Below are positions 53,580 through 64,000 of a stretch of DNA of 64,000 nt, one piece after another. The stretch lies in assembly GCA_947359465.1 (NCBI GenBank), contig OX375880.1, positions 13,648,120 to 13,712,119 of the forward strand, in the 5' to 3' direction. The notes below the pieces were generated by a model that was given only the letters and a program-made list of their open reading frames with translations, made no database searches and had not been told where the DNA came from. Every line of letters starts with the position of its first letter. The stretch's first letter is position 1. Position numbers and translations under genes: made by a program. The DNA comes from Metellina segmentata (Eukaryota; Arthropoda; Arachnida; Araneae; Tetragnathidae).

Positions 53580-54135
53580 AGAGGTTACAATATTTCTTGT
53601 AAGTATCAATACCCTAAAGATTGAGAACCACCGAGTCAATATAAGTGAGTTCTACAGGGAAATCAAACCCCTTACAACACCCTTATTCTGGTGCTGAGGG
53701 AGCCCTTGAGTAATTACGGTCCCCGGAGGCCATGCCTGATCGAACACCGCTTTCACACTCAAGCGATCGCTGTAATTAAACCTCCGTCCTAGGCCGTCAT
53801 ATCCAGCCGCTGCTGATTTCAGGCTCGCGAGATATTGTTTGTAATTTATGAAAGCCCCGTGACCCTTCATATCGCCCCATTGTGAAATACGGGCCGATGT
53901 CTTCGTCCCAAGTGAGCGCGTTTAGGAAAGGAGCAGCCCGGTCTGCGAGGATTTCAAGGTGTTCACCTCATTCTCTGCCTGTGTTATCGCAGAAAGCACT
54001 CCCTTTCGATCACTGTTGGTAAATAATCGGATGATTCTAGATTAGAATCTACTTCTAATTATGTATTTTAACGTTAACTATAGCATAATTTTTTAATTAA
54101 CCTCTACAATGCGGCAGATTGACTTTTGTTACCAT
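53580..54135. other. no gene recognised
   Basis: The minus-strand frame 53652-53870 (72 codons) has a protein-like composition but matches nothing I know. Confidence 0.4.
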
Positions 54136-54138
54136 TAA

Positions 54139-54567
54139 GGCCCGGTACATACATCCGGTTTTTCAACGTGCGGCGCCGCTGCCGCAACGCAAGTGCAGTC
54201 TGAAATACATTAGATCCAATTGACTAGTACACATGCCTCCGGCGACGCACGTCCAACTTGCGTGCAATTTATAACGTTAACCACGGCGCCGCACACGCGT
54301 CTCCGTTCTGAAGTACCTTGTTTTCATAAATAAATGGAATATTGATCATAATTAATAAATCGTTGTATCCAGTAACGTCAATTTTGTTTCAAAATATACT
54401 TTTTTTTTACACCAAGTAAGCGAAATAAACACGCTTTCTTCGATAGAATATGTATCGCAAATGGCGCGAAATGAGTACTTGCGTCATCTCACGGTTATGT
54501 GTGCATAGTTAGGCTTTGGTGCCGCAGCGGCTTCGCACGTTGAAGAAACGGATGAGTGCACAGGGCC
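54139..54567. mobile_element. Harbinger-like MITE family E, complete, 429 bp
   Basis: TAA at 54136-54138 and 54568-54570. Ends GGCCCGGTACATACATCC and (inverse) GGCCCTGTGCACTCATCC. Uninterrupted, so it gives the family length. CG-rich arms and an AT-rich core. Confidence 0.85.
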
Positions 54568-54570
54568 TAA

Positions 54571-55185
54571 AATATCGTTTACACTATCGGCATGGTAGTG
54601 GTGGAAGTTATCCCCCTTTTAAGTGATCGCTGGTATTGATCACCATTTACGAGCTGTCAGTGACTGACCGTCTAGAGGATCCCTTCTTTTGTTCCGTTGG
54701 CACTCTACCCTGCCGACCGTGAGATGTGAACGCTTTGGGGAAGGTAGAAAGTCGTCGGGTTATATCTCTTCTCACGCCTAACGATACTATGAAAGGAAAG
54801 CGTCAGTCGTAAATGCCACTCACGGCCCTATCGCTTAAGTTAGGTAATTAGGTACGGGGGGCTCGGATAATCAGAAGAAAAGCCGTTCTGTGAGACGATC
54901 AAAAAATTTAATCGCCGCAGCTTAAAGATTAACGTCCTAAGAGAGCAACACAGCGGGCTATTGACGATGGTCCAGGACCATTCCCGAAAGGGAAAGATTC
55001 AACCCTAGTAGATGATGTTGCTCATGGGACAGGAGTTATAACTGATTTTACTATCACTGTTTTACGGTTTAAAAACATTTATATATGAACCCAACGTACA
55101 ATATAAAAAAGGTTATTTCATAAAAAATAGTCGAACAAGCTCTGTTTTCGGAGCTCTTTTCGGGGGACTGTCAAAGCTGCCTATC
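54571..55185. other. no gene; SINE fragment at 54925-55008
   Basis: A short minus-strand SINE piece (AACACAGCGGGCTATTGACG) lies at 54925-55008. The remainder shows nothing recognisable. Confidence 0.5.
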
Positions 55186-55211
55186 GAGAGAGAGAGAGAG
55201 AGAGAGAGAGA
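55186..55211 (+). repeat. (GA)n microsatellite
   Basis: About 13 GA dinucleotides just before the SINE B head. Confidence 0.9.
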
Positions 55212-55227
55212 TTATTTGGAGGGAGTC

Positions 55228-55716
55228 GAGGTACCCCGGTTGGAAGAGTACCGGATCAGCAGCCGGAGGTTTGCGAGTTCGAATTTAACCAAAGACCGTC
55301 GTGTACAAAAGGGTAATTTGTAATTATTTTTTATCTAACGTTGAACTAGAGCAACACCACGGGCTATTGACGACAGTCCGGGATCTATCCCTTAAGAGAA
55401 AGATCCGAGGACAACACCTCGTAATTTTGAACCAGGGTCAGATGACATGGCAAATCCTGATCTGGCACCCCGCTCTCCAAACCGTGTACAAAAGGGACTG
55501 GTGCACTTTAAATCTATCGTGGCCTCAAATGTCCATACGTTGGCGTGGTGTGGAAGTTCTGAAGTGGGATGCCGATTCAGGTGTGACCTCGTCATCTAAC
55601 CGTGTTTCAAAATTACGTGGTGTTATCTTCGGATCTTTCCCTTCGGGGTTGTTCCCGGACCATCACTAATAACCCGTGTAATGCTGGAGAACGACGTTAT
55701 TTAAATACCTACCTAC
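55228..55716 (+). mobile_element. SINE subfamily B split by a truncated SINE A
   Basis: B head GGTACCCCGGTTGGAAGAGT at 55230, body resuming at 55483 and ending in CCTACCTACC at 55716. The interruption is a 169-bp minus-strand SINE A piece. Confidence 0.8.
55314..55482 (-). mobile_element. 5'-truncated SINE A inside SINE B
   Basis: Tail and body only. The 14-bp duplication CGTGTACAAAAGGG lies at 55300-55313 and 55483-55496, so truncation happened during insertion. Confidence 0.88.
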
Positions 55717-55731
55717 CTAGTCCCAAATCGG

Positions 55732-56055
55732 TAATTGGCAATTTTGTAATTAACGTCGTACTAGAGCAACACAACGGGTTATTGACGACGGTCCGGTATC
55801 AATCCCTTAAAGGAAGCATCCGATGATAACACCTCGTAATTTTGAACCATGATCAGATGACGAAGCAGCACCAGAGATGGCACCCCCACTCTCCAAACTT
55901 CCACACCAACCCAACGTGAGGACTTTCGGCCACGACAGATTTCAGGTGCACCAGCCGGCTCTACACCATACGCTTACAAACATCCGGACCCGGATTCGAA
56001 CCAGGAACTTTCCGATCTAGAGGCTGACACCTTAACCACTATACCGGTTGGTCGG
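55732..56055 (-). mobile_element. full-length SINE subfamily A with 15-bp TSD
   Basis: The duplication CTAGTCCCAAATCGG lies at 55717-55731 and 56056-56070. 324 bp from GCCGACCAACCGG to the tail. It interrupts a segment that is continuous at 29270-29432. Confidence 0.92.
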
Positions 56056-56070
56056 CTAGTCCCAAATCGG

Positions 56071-56275
56071 AGTTTACCCGATTGAATAGACGTGGCTATA
56101 ACTGCGTGTGCAATTGAGATGGACTTTTATAATAATAGTGGTGCAGACTCGTCCATTCCCTTCATATGCCGAATACTAACTATATTGAAATTAATTTCTA
56201 AGCTAGCACCAGATCCATGTAGCCCATTGTGTTGCTCCAGTGCGACGTTAATTAAAATACCTACCTATCTGAAAC
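56071..56275 (+). repeat. segment shared with 29298-29432, then SINE tail
   Basis: Sequence from AGTTTACCCGATTGAATAG to GCTAGCACCAGATCC matches the 29-kb copy. Here it continues into TTGTGTTGCTCCAGTGCG and an ACCTACC tail, a second SINE end, so the segment was once inside a SINE. Confidence 0.65.
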
Positions 56276-56355
56276 TGTACGAAAACTATCCTGACTGCTG
56301 TGTTTTGTTTTAAAAGGTCCATTGTTGTTTTCTAAGTTAGCGTTTTGCCTTTCAG

Positions 56356-56543
56356 TTCGGCAACGACACCTTCAACAAGGGCGTTCTGATGAATGCAGGC
56401 GTGAGGGAGGCTCTCAGGGACTCGGACTTCCACTGCTTCGTCTTCCACGACGTGGACATGATTCCGGAGGACGACAGGAACCTCTACTCGTGCCCCGACA
56501 TGCCACGACACATGTCCGTCGCCGTCGACAAGTTCAACTACAC
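56356..56543 (+). CDS. exon of the beta-1,4-galactosyltransferase-family gene with DVD motif
   Basis: A 188-bp exon between an acceptor (tttcag) and a donor (gtgagt). It starts in phase 0, continuous with the exon ending at 33290, and ends with two bases of a split codon. It encodes 'FNKGVLMNAGVREAL', 'FHDVDMIPEDDRNLYSC' and 'PRHMSVAVDKFNY'. The DVD triplet is the metal and nucleotide-sugar site of GT7 enzymes, and the following Pro-Arg-His-x-SVAVDKF is diagnostic. The bre-4 type N-acetylgalactosaminyltransferase is my best guess. The later exons, with the WGGEDDD region, are not seen up to 64000. Confidence 0.92.
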
Positions 56544-56874
56544 GTGAGTGCACTTCTCTGTCCCTTCCTCTAGCTATTCTCTAAACATGAAGGCTCTACC
56601 AGTCCGGGTGAACTTGGAGGCGAGGATCGAAATGCAAGAAAACAGATGCAGAATCATCGTATTAGACGATAAACGCGACTCTTAAATTGACGATACCCGT
56701 TCCAATAACCATAGTGTAAGAGCCTTGTAAGAGTAAGGTAAAAACAGGGTGGCCCAGCGTGTAATATTTGAAACGAATCGAAATTTTAACCCCTTAAAAC
56801 AAGAGTTTTTTTCGGAAAAACTGGTAAAAAATTAAAAAATGATCGAGTTTTTTTTTTTTTGACTAAAATGAATA

Positions 56875-57548
56875 CAGTAGAACTCCAATTATCCGAATCA
56901 AATGGGACTCGACTCCATTCGGATAATCAAAAATTCGGATACTTGGTTTGTTTCCGAAAAAAGGGTTTAGTATGTATTTTAATTAATTACTGTATGTATG
57001 TTGAAAATGGGAGAAAAAAACTATTTTTAAACAAAAAGAGCTTTTAATTAATTAAATGAAAAGGCAACACTTTTACATGTTAAGCGCACTTACAAGTGCT
57101 AAACATAAGTACAGTATGTACGTACCGTACTGTAAATAAAAGTCATTGCTTGGTAAACATTTCGGTCAAAGTAAGCTGTTTGACTGTCTTAATCCGTTTT
57201 CGGGCAACCAAGTCGCGCATCCGCTTGACAATGAGAAGTTGCATGGGATCACATTGGGGGGGGGGGGGGGCGCTCCATCCACTTCAACGCAGTTTCTAAG
57301 CCGGCAAATGCTTCACTAGCAGATGGTTCCGTGTCTGCTTCAACTTCGATAATAAGGTCATCTTCTTCAACGACACTTTCTTCTCTCAAACTTTCAATAA
57401 TTCATCATTATTTAGAATTTTTAACCCAGAATCATTATTTTGTGAATCGCAATACGTTTCCGTCTTAATTTTTTTTCTGAAATTCTGAAAGCGATTCGGA
57501 TAATCAGCGATTCGGATAGTCGGAGTTCGGATAATTGGAGTTCTACTG
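56875..57548 (-). mobile_element. Tigger/pogo-like element, deleted
   Basis: TA duplication (56873-56874, 57549-57550). Ends CAGTAGAACTCCAATTATCC match both sides as inverted repeats and are close to the known Tigger/pogo end. 674 bp with only a transposase tail left. A 14-base G run lies at 57257-57271. Confidence 0.87.
57180..57400 (-). pseudogene. Tigger-like transposase C-terminal remnant
   Basis: The minus-strand reading gives an acidic stretch (EESVVEEDDLIIEVEADTE), then 'SEAFAGLETALKWME' and a basic tail interrupted at the G run. The acidic stretch then ALET-x-LKWME is the usual C-terminal end of Tigger/pogo transposases. Frames are broken. Confidence 0.6.
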
Positions 57549-58144
57549 TATATAGGTATAGTGTAAGTTTTGTTTTGGAATTTCAGTTGTGGGTGGTTAC
57601 TAGGGAGCGGGGGGGGGGAAGTTATATAAAAAAAATTATACAAAGTGTAAACAATTTGACTACATGTTTATTTTGAATTTCAAAATATCAAAATCAAATC
57701 AAATCAAATTGTTATATTTACAAGCATAAGAATGCCTAAAAATTCAGTTTGGTATGATATACCATCGCTGAAACTTTCTGATAAATTGGCATATTCAAAG
57801 TCTGCATAGTGGAAAGAAAAATGCTGCATAGTGGTGCCATCTATAGATAATAAGTTTAATTATAATCTAGCCTACCTATTTTTACTAGAACGGATGTCAG
57901 ACGGGCATTAGAAATAAAATAACGCGAGATAAAATATCGCCCGGGTGAGACACGGGCATGTGCAAATTTGCCAGTAACGTTCGCCCGTGTCAGACACGGG
58001 CAAATGCGTTAAGGGGTTAAAACACATAAGAGAGATGAAAAGATTTAATGATATATATTGAAATTAAATAGTAATTAAATATTGATAAAGTGGTTCGAAG
58101 TGACCGCATTCTCTGACAAGGATATCATTGAGGCGGTTCATTAT

Positions 58145-58871
58145 AGGGGTCCGGGACACAAAAATCGTCAAATTTTCGAAATTTGTTTTTTATTATTTTA
58201 AGAAATTTTCTGTGGTTTTCTTCTGTTTAAAATGACGTCTAAATCGTGTTTCTATCTTAATTAGAACTAGAGATATAATAACTTTCGTGGTGCGTTGTTT
58301 TAAAAATCTAACACTCTTGACAGTTGTTGTCATGGCAACAACATCTGTCTTTAAAACTTTAAATGCGTTTTTCTCCATGATACATTTTTTCAAGATTTCC
58401 TTTATTCAAATTGCTATAAGTCAAAAACCGATAAAGTTTAAGGGTTGAAATTTGGAATATATCTTTTTCAAACATTATACTTTAATTTTGATTCAGCAAA
58501 TTTGAAACAAATATTTACTTTTAAAAATATGACTTTAAAAAAGAAAAGTACCTTAAAATTTTCAAAAATTTTCATTCAAATATTTTTAATTTTTTATTAA
58601 ATTAATATTTTTTAAATTGCTGCATCAAAATTAAAGTTTATGAATTTGTGAATAGTTTACTGCAAGAATTTTGAAAATGGATCAAGAATACTTTGAGTTT
58701 TAGCAATTTAAATTGACCTCTCTTTTTTTCAAAAAATTATAATTTAAAATTTTTAAAAAAATTTTAGAAAAATTTTGTGTTGTGATTTCGCTTATTAGTT
58801 AGATGGGTAATCTGTACAAAAAATTTCTAAATTAATTAATAAAATTTTTTTTCAATGTGTCCCGGACCCCC
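58145..58871 (-). mobile_element. TTAA MITE (GGGGGTCC family), inverted copy
   Basis: TTAA at the right (58872-58875); the left is TTAT, one base changed. Ends GGGGTCCGGGACACA and (inverse) GGGGGTCCGGGACACA. Same family and length as 46192-46916 but opposite orientation. Confidence 0.8.
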
Positions 58872-58928
58872 TTAATCCAGCCATCACGCGTGAGCAGACT
58901 TCGATGTCAGTCGTGTCGACGGCAGTTT

Positions 58929-59383
58929 TCAGTTAAGGAAGTGTCTTAGGACTTGCGTCTGCCACACTTTGCTCTTCAAATAACACAACAAGAAGCAATC
59001 GTGAGTGTTTAAATCTGGTGAATAGGGAGGCCAGTTAATAACATCTTGGAAATGTGATGTATAATCCAATCGAATGATTCGATCGTGAGCATGTTCATTG
59101 AGCACTTTGAAAACTTCCGCCGAACGACGTGGTCTTGCATCATCCCGCATAAACCAATGACCATGGACCAAGTCATTACCGTGATGAAAAAGGGACGAAC
59201 TCCCCTTCCGGAAAATGTCTGTATTTCGCAGGGTTTAGTGTGACGTCGATGAAAACTGAGCCATACACACACCATAGAAGGATGTTGCGCACCAGACAAG
59301 GAATTACTCACTCTAATGATCATGCGCACCAAGTTTGGCCTCACATGCTTGCAGCTAGAGCTATCTATTGTACCTTTTTTCAA
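58929..59383 (-). pseudogene. mariner-superfamily transposase remnant
   Basis: Two overlapping frames hold the late catalytic region: 'HGHWFMRDDARPRRSAEVF' (second aspartate) and 'INWPPYSPDLNTHDCFLLC' (third acidic residue, D). I count 47 residues between them, longer than the 34 of classical mariner. Frameshifts separate this from the preceding part ('VTLNPAKYRHF' region). The N-terminal portion is missing or scattered by later insertions. Confidence 0.6.
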
Positions 59384-59406
59384 ACATTACCCGCTAGGCC
59401 ACCCTG

Positions 59407-59680
59407 TAGATAGGTAATTTAATCAACGTCAAACTGAGGCTATTGGCAACGGTCCGGTGCCAATTCCGAAGGCAAAGAACTGAAGACAATACCACGTAAT
59501 TTTAATCACCTGAGCTGTGGCAACCCACTCTACAAATTTCCACACCACGCCAACATGAGGACGTTTGAGATTTAACGTGCACCTTTTTACACGAAGGTCT
59601 TTGGTTGGGTTAGAACTCGGAACACTCTGTTTGCTAATCCGTTACTCTTCCAACCGAGCTACCGATACGGCCCTGTAGGA
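59407..59680 (-). mobile_element. SINE subfamily B
   Basis: Minus-strand body (GGCAACGGTCCGGTGCC) to the B head with GTTACTCTTCCAACCGAGC. Diverged, with small deletions in the body. Confidence 0.7.
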
Positions 59681-59754
59681 TTAAGGGCAATGTATACTAG
59701 TTTTATCTCAAGCAATAGCCAATCAAGATTTTATGCCCAATTGGGATGGTAGTT

Positions 59755-60060
59755 GAATTCTCGTTGCACTAGAGCTATTCAACTGGCTATTAGTGACGGT
59801 CCGAGATCAATCCTGAAAGGACTGGCCCGAGGACAACACCTCGTCATTTTGACCACGGTCAAGTAACGAAACAACACCTGAACTGCAATCCCTCTCTCAT
59901 AATTTCCTCACCACGTCGACAAGAGGACATGTGAGGTCACGACATATTTAACGTGTACCAGCCCCCAGTCACTCGACGGTCTTTGGTTGGATCTAGAGTC
60001 AAACTTTCAAACCTCGTATTCCCAATCCGCTACTCTTGCAACCTTGTCTACCACGGATAA
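59755..60060 (-). mobile_element. SINE subfamily B, second copy
   Basis: GTTGCACTAGAGCTATTCAAC through GAGGACAACACCTCGTC to the head near 60050. Diverged and without a clear TSD. Confidence 0.7.
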
Positions 60061-60958
60061 ATATGAACCTCAATGAGACTTGCGGTGATGGTGTAGATTA
60101 GGAGACAATATATTGTAAATGGCAGAGATAATGCAGAAATAAACTGATTGAATTTGTCCTTGCTTTGTTTCGTTCACAGATTGGGTCTGAACTTGACACC
60201 ACTCTTGCTCATATGTGCTTTAATGTAAGTCATTAGTTAATTGCACCTCGGGAAGGACTCGGAAGTTAGAAAGACACTTTACATTCAAGGGTTCTCTCAA
60301 GTTCTCTTATCTCATTTGCTAAAGTATTCAGTTGTGAGATTCCATCAATAGCACACAATTTCTTGAATAATAAATAAAGAGAGTGTACCAGTAAAATATA
60401 CAGTTTGGATGTATTCGAAAAATGCAAATCAAATGCTTAAAGACAAGGTTCATATACATGCATGTGCTATTTGTCGAGCAGACTGGTACAGACTGAAATA
60501 TTCGTTATATCCTCTCAAAATTTGTTTACTCAGTGGAATTTTTGTCTCAAGGTATTGTCCTGTTTAAGTGAAATGTGTTTTGAATTATAAAAGTTTTGTT
60601 TGTTTTACTTATAATTAATTATAAAATTGTACGTCAATTTTTATGACTGCTTTTGGAAAGACAAATGTCACGATTGACATCGTCGTAACTGATAGTTGCT
60701 ACGAGCCATTTTTATAAGCTTCTATAGAACATTTTTTTGAAAATGCACACTTCCTTACATTAAAACCTTTCAAAAGTACATACAGATGAACTTTATTTAC
60801 CAAGCTGAAGGCTTCGGGTTTGAAATTCAAATCAACTTTCAAGTTCGTAAAAATTTGTCTTGTAAACTTACTTTTATATCTTCGGGTTTAAAATCAAACA
60901 AGCTGTCAAAAATTTCAAGAAATTATTATTTTTTTAATTTTCATGGAATGAATAAGAT
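60061..60958. other. no gene recognised
   Basis: AT-rich. No exon of the glycosyltransferase gene and no repeat ends found. Confidence 0.4.
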
Positions 60959-60961
60959 TAA

Positions 60962-61680
60962 GGCCCGGTATACACATCCGGTTTTTCAACGTGCGGCGCC
61001 GTTGCCGCGACGCAAGTGCGGTCTGAAATACATTAGATCTAATGGAGCAATGCACACTAGGGATGCCACATCGATGTCGATGTTTTTAACATTGATGTAT
61101 TGGAGTCGATGTTTTTGTAGCATCGATGTTTATACTTGTCGATGTTTTTACGTTGTCGATGTTTTATTTTCAAATGAAAACAGTACTGTTATAAAAATTT
61201 TAAAAATAACCAAGTAGCATAATTTTCATAATCAGCAAATTGAACACAGTCTTTTAGACCCAAGTGGCCAAGGGTAAAGGGTCCGAAAAGTAGGGATGCG
61301 ACATCGATGTCAATGTTTTCATAATATTGATGTTTTATAAAAATAAAACACCGATGTATTGGAGCCGATATCGCATCACTAGTTGCTAAACCATTTTTTA
61401 AGAAATGGGGGAAAAAGTTTATTTTCACTGAATTTTAAAAACATCGATGTTTTTGGGTCGATGTATTATCAACACCGATGCTTTAATTTTGGACATCGAT
61501 GTTTCAAAACATCGATGTTTTGCTGTCGATGTCGCATCACTAGTGCACACATGCCAACAGCGCCGCTGGGACGACGCACGTCCAACTTGCGTGCAATTAG
61601 TACCGCAGTTACCCCCGGCGCCGCACATAAGTCTCCGTTCTGAAGTACCTTGTTTTCATAAACAAAGGGAATATAAATAA
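60962..61680. mobile_element. family E MITE, left part, split by an ATCGATG MITE
   Basis: TAA at 60959-60961, then GGCCCGGTATACACATCC. The family body is interrupted at 61058-61542 and continues to 61680, where a Helitron-type start (TCTATATC) follows an A. The right half of the family is not found before 64000. Confidence 0.78.
61058..61542. mobile_element. ATCGATG-rich MITE, 485 bp
   Basis: The flanking octamers ATGCACAC (61050-61057) and GTGCACAC (61543-61550) match at 7 of 8. Ends TAGGGATGCCACATCGA and inverse TAGTGATGCGACATCGA. An internal terminus lies near 61292. Confidence 0.88.
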
Positions 61681-64000
61681 TCTATATCTATAAAATTCAA
61701 ATACCACTCACTGACTGACTGACTCATCACTGTATCTCAAGAACTACAAGTCGTAGGAAGCTGAAATTTTACAGGGGATTCTTCTTATACCGTAGGGGTG
61801 CATTAAGAAAGGATTTTGAAAAATTCGAATCCTAAGATGCCGAAAATTGACCTAAGGCCTAAGCCAAAATCAATTTGAAATCGCCATAGAAATAACATTG
61901 AGTATAAAACGATTGCTGCACGCATCTCAGATTTGCTTTACCAGTGTTGATAGAAAAACAATTTTCTTAAAATAAATTAAATTATAATGTTCATGTTTGA
62001 ACTGAATTTTTACTTCTTTCCCTTATGAAAATAATATTTATAAATATTTGATTGAAGAAGAAAGAATATTTAGAACATTTAATTTTATATTTACTTAAAT
62101 TTTATAATAGAGCACGAAAAGCCCAAACGATAAACTCATTGATCATAAAAGCGTAGTTTTGCTACTCGGTATCTGGCAACCTCAGAATTAATGTTTAATT
62201 TTTTAATTTGATTTATAATTCTTTTTTGGGGTATTTGAGTTGAAAACGAGATTGTTGCGGTCACATTTGGGGATTCCCAAGTATTATAAATATGTGTTCT
62301 TTTTGCTTATAAATCATTGTCTTTATCAATATTGTTCAAGTTTTTTGTCGAATTGTTTTACTTCAGAATATATTCAGGAAGTAAAATTCAACACGCTAGA
62401 AAAAATATATTTTTTTTAAAAAAGAATTCTGCCTTTTTTAAGGATAGGAATAATGTTTCTGTTTGCTTATGTGTTCCGGTATATTTCCTATTCCAGAAAT
62501 ATTATTTAGGAGCTGGCTTTTATTTATTTATTTCCTGCAAAATATCACTAGACATGGTACTTTCGTGGTGGTATATGTATATTTACAAATCAAAATATTT
62601 TTTAAGTGTGTAATTTATTATTTTAAAATGACATGAAAATTTTCAAAAATAACTTTAAAATAAGATGGGTTACGTTAAATTTAAACTGGCAATCATACTT
62701 TGTAGTTCAAAACATATTTCAAAATTTTGATATAGCTTTTCATTGAAAGACGATTAAAATAAACTAAATTTCATTTGTTTTTCGTGTTTCATGGGTGTTA
62801 TTGAAATCTTACGCCGTAGTCAAGTAACTACATCTATCATTCTAAATAGATACGTGCTTTACATTTAGAAACCAAATTTCTGATCTTAAAAAGTACCATA
62901 AGGGTTCAATTTAAAACTGTATGTGTGTTGGAGAAAACGGAATTTTTAACAAGACTTAGTGTGATAGTATTCCAAGATCAACAAAGTTATTTTGAAAAAT
63001 TGAAATTTTATGTCTTAAGAGACAGAAAGTCGAGGTTACTTACTCTATTTATTGAAGCTATTCTTACGCAACTTAGATGCATGTGAATCGTTCGTTGAAA
63101 ATTATTTTCTTTTTGTAAAAGTGCTGTAAAATCAACCTTCTGTTTATTAAAAAATTGTTATCGATTGGGTTTAATTTGTCTACTTTGATGACATGTATTC
63201 TAACAAAAGCTCTGTTTTTCCACATGCCACTGAATGGAATTTTCTGGGAAAATGTGCCGTTTGTTTCAAATTAAATTAGTCACGAATGCCGTAAATGTTT
63301 AGCCCCCTTGGGCATTATAGAAAGCGGGTTAACATGTAGCCTATCATATCCGCAGGGTTATAAAATATAAGTGTATCAAATGTGTGGATTGGTCAAAAGG
63401 TGGATTAGTGTAGAGAACAGACAAACATCAACTCTGCTTTATATATCTAACAGAAGTTCCGTTATTCCATCTGCCTCTGAATGGAATTTTCAAGAAAAAT
63501 TGCGTTTGCTTCTATCTAAATTAGTAACAAATGTTGTAACAATTTAATTTACCATCTTCTCATATTGATGATGAAATTCGAAAATATCGCATACTAGGTG
63601 AAAGAATGGCACAATGAAAACAGATTCATAGAAAAACTAAGTGCAAGACTATCCACCGAAATTCGTCAGAGTTTTACTGAAATTGAATGCACGGAAATAT
63701 TCGTAGTCACTCGAAAACTTAAAATCAACTTCAGCAGAAGTGTGACGAATATGAAATGAAGGATTGGATTTGGTTTTGTGGCACTGAGTCCTCTTGGGAC
63801 ATATGCCAAACTCAAGATAAAAAAGACACGAATATGAAATGAATTATATGGTTGGATACAACATGTATGCATATTTGCGTCCGAAGTAAATTGTAGAAGC
63901 GATGGAGAAGTTAAATTTTAGTTAATTTTTTTTCCCGTACACTTAAATGATGCTAACATTCTTGTATGAAAAAGAATTCATGACTTTTCAATCAACATAT
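61681..64000. other. Helitron-like start, then AT-rich sequence without genes
   Basis: 61681-61860 begins TCTATATCTATAAAATTC after A and has the ACTGACTGACTGACTCATC string I associate with Helitron 5' ends. No CTAG-T end follows in the window. Farther on, segments at 63209-63296 and 63451-63543 are imperfect direct repeats (CTGAATGGAATTTTC in both). No coding signal in the small frames. Confidence 0.4.

Larger units (their letters stand above)
56790..58016. mobile_element. piggyBac-like element split by a Tigger-like element
   Basis: TTAA at 56786-56789 and 58017-58020. Ends CCCCTTAAAAC and (inverse) CCCCTTAACGC. The right part has two copies of GCCCGTGTCAGACACGGGC-like palindromic sequence near 57930 and 57985. 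No transposase. Confidence 0.7.
56745..59406 (-). mobile_element. mariner-superfamily element with nested insertions
   Basis: Ends CAGGGTGGCCCAGCGTGTAA and (inverse) CAGGGTGGCCTAGCGGGTAA, with TA after the right end. The span contains a TTAA element (56790-58016), which contains a Tigger-like element, and a TTAA MITE (58145-58871). The mariner's own sequence is about 700 bp, with a transposase remnant on the minus strand. Confidence 0.8.

Noticed and set aside
53652..53870. conserved minus-strand exon
   Set aside because: Protein-like composition, but no recognised family and no clear splice pair.
58193..58393. 66-codon coding gene
   Set aside because: It lies inside the TTAA MITE; the sister copy at 46.7 kb has no matching open frame of note.
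60062..60300. further exon of the glycosyltransferase gene
   Set aside because: No frame encodes the expected WGGEDDD-type region and no GC rise is seen.
61681..64000. complete Helitron to the window end
   Set aside because: The start is Helitron-like, but no CTAG-T with a hairpin is found after it.

Overview
The window is AT-rich arthropod-type genomic DNA made almost entirely of transposable elements. The only host gene I can support is one beta-1,4-galactosyltransferase / beta-1,4-N-acetylgalactosaminyltransferase (bre-4-like) gene on the + strand. Two of its exons are visible, 33049-33290 and 56356-56543. They join in phase and are separated by an intron of about 23 kb; the first and last exons lie outside the window. 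The element mix (chelicerate-like Ty3/gypsy Gag, GTF2IRD2-like and ZBED/SCAND3-like hAT transposases, tRNA-derived SINEs, many Helitrons) suggests an arthropod, perhaps a spider or other chelicerate. The taxon is an inference from resemblance only.

Layout. 0-2.8 kb: 5' part of a minus-strand LTR retrotransposon (gag, start of pol). 2.8-7 kb: a short hAT MITE, two Helitron families, a SINE and an ATCGATG-rich MITE. 7.6-13.2 kb: a complete, young, minus-strand Ty3/gypsy-like element with near-identical LTRs and one intact 922-codon ORF. That ORF has Gag, protease and an integrase zinc finger, but no reverse transcriptase and no integrase catalytic core. 13.3-33 kb: Helitrons, hAT relics, TTAA-flanked elements, SINEs, a 105-bp tandem array and a deleted mariner. 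33.0 kb: first visible exon. 33.3-56.3 kb: the intron. It holds a PIF/Harbinger-like MITE inserted into a copy of its own family, a 1.5 kb Helitron, nested SINEs, a long imperfect hairpin at 40.5 kb, hAT relics and a 5 kb hAT copy that itself carries a DD36E-type Tc1 element and two MITEs. 56.4 kb: second visible exon. 56.7-64 kb: a mariner containing a TTAA element that contains a Tigger-like element, then SINEs, MITEs and an AT-rich tail with no recognisable gene.

Nesting can be ordered because many insertions keep exact target-site duplications. The clearest are 8-bp duplications for the hAT elements and ATCGATG MITEs, TTA/TAA for the Harbinger-like family, TTAA for piggyBac-like elements, A|T insertion with CTAG ends for Helitrons, and 9-15 bp duplications for SINEs. 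All transposase genes seen are broken. The gypsy-like ORF at 9108-11876 and the gag at 126-1307 are the only long intact element ORFs. The most unusual signals are the RT-less but intact gypsy-like ORF with a repeated peptide, the ATCGATG-palindrome MITE family with an Ac-like terminus, repeated hAT insertion at the CCCTTAAGGG site of SINEs, and the hairpin at 40541-40624.
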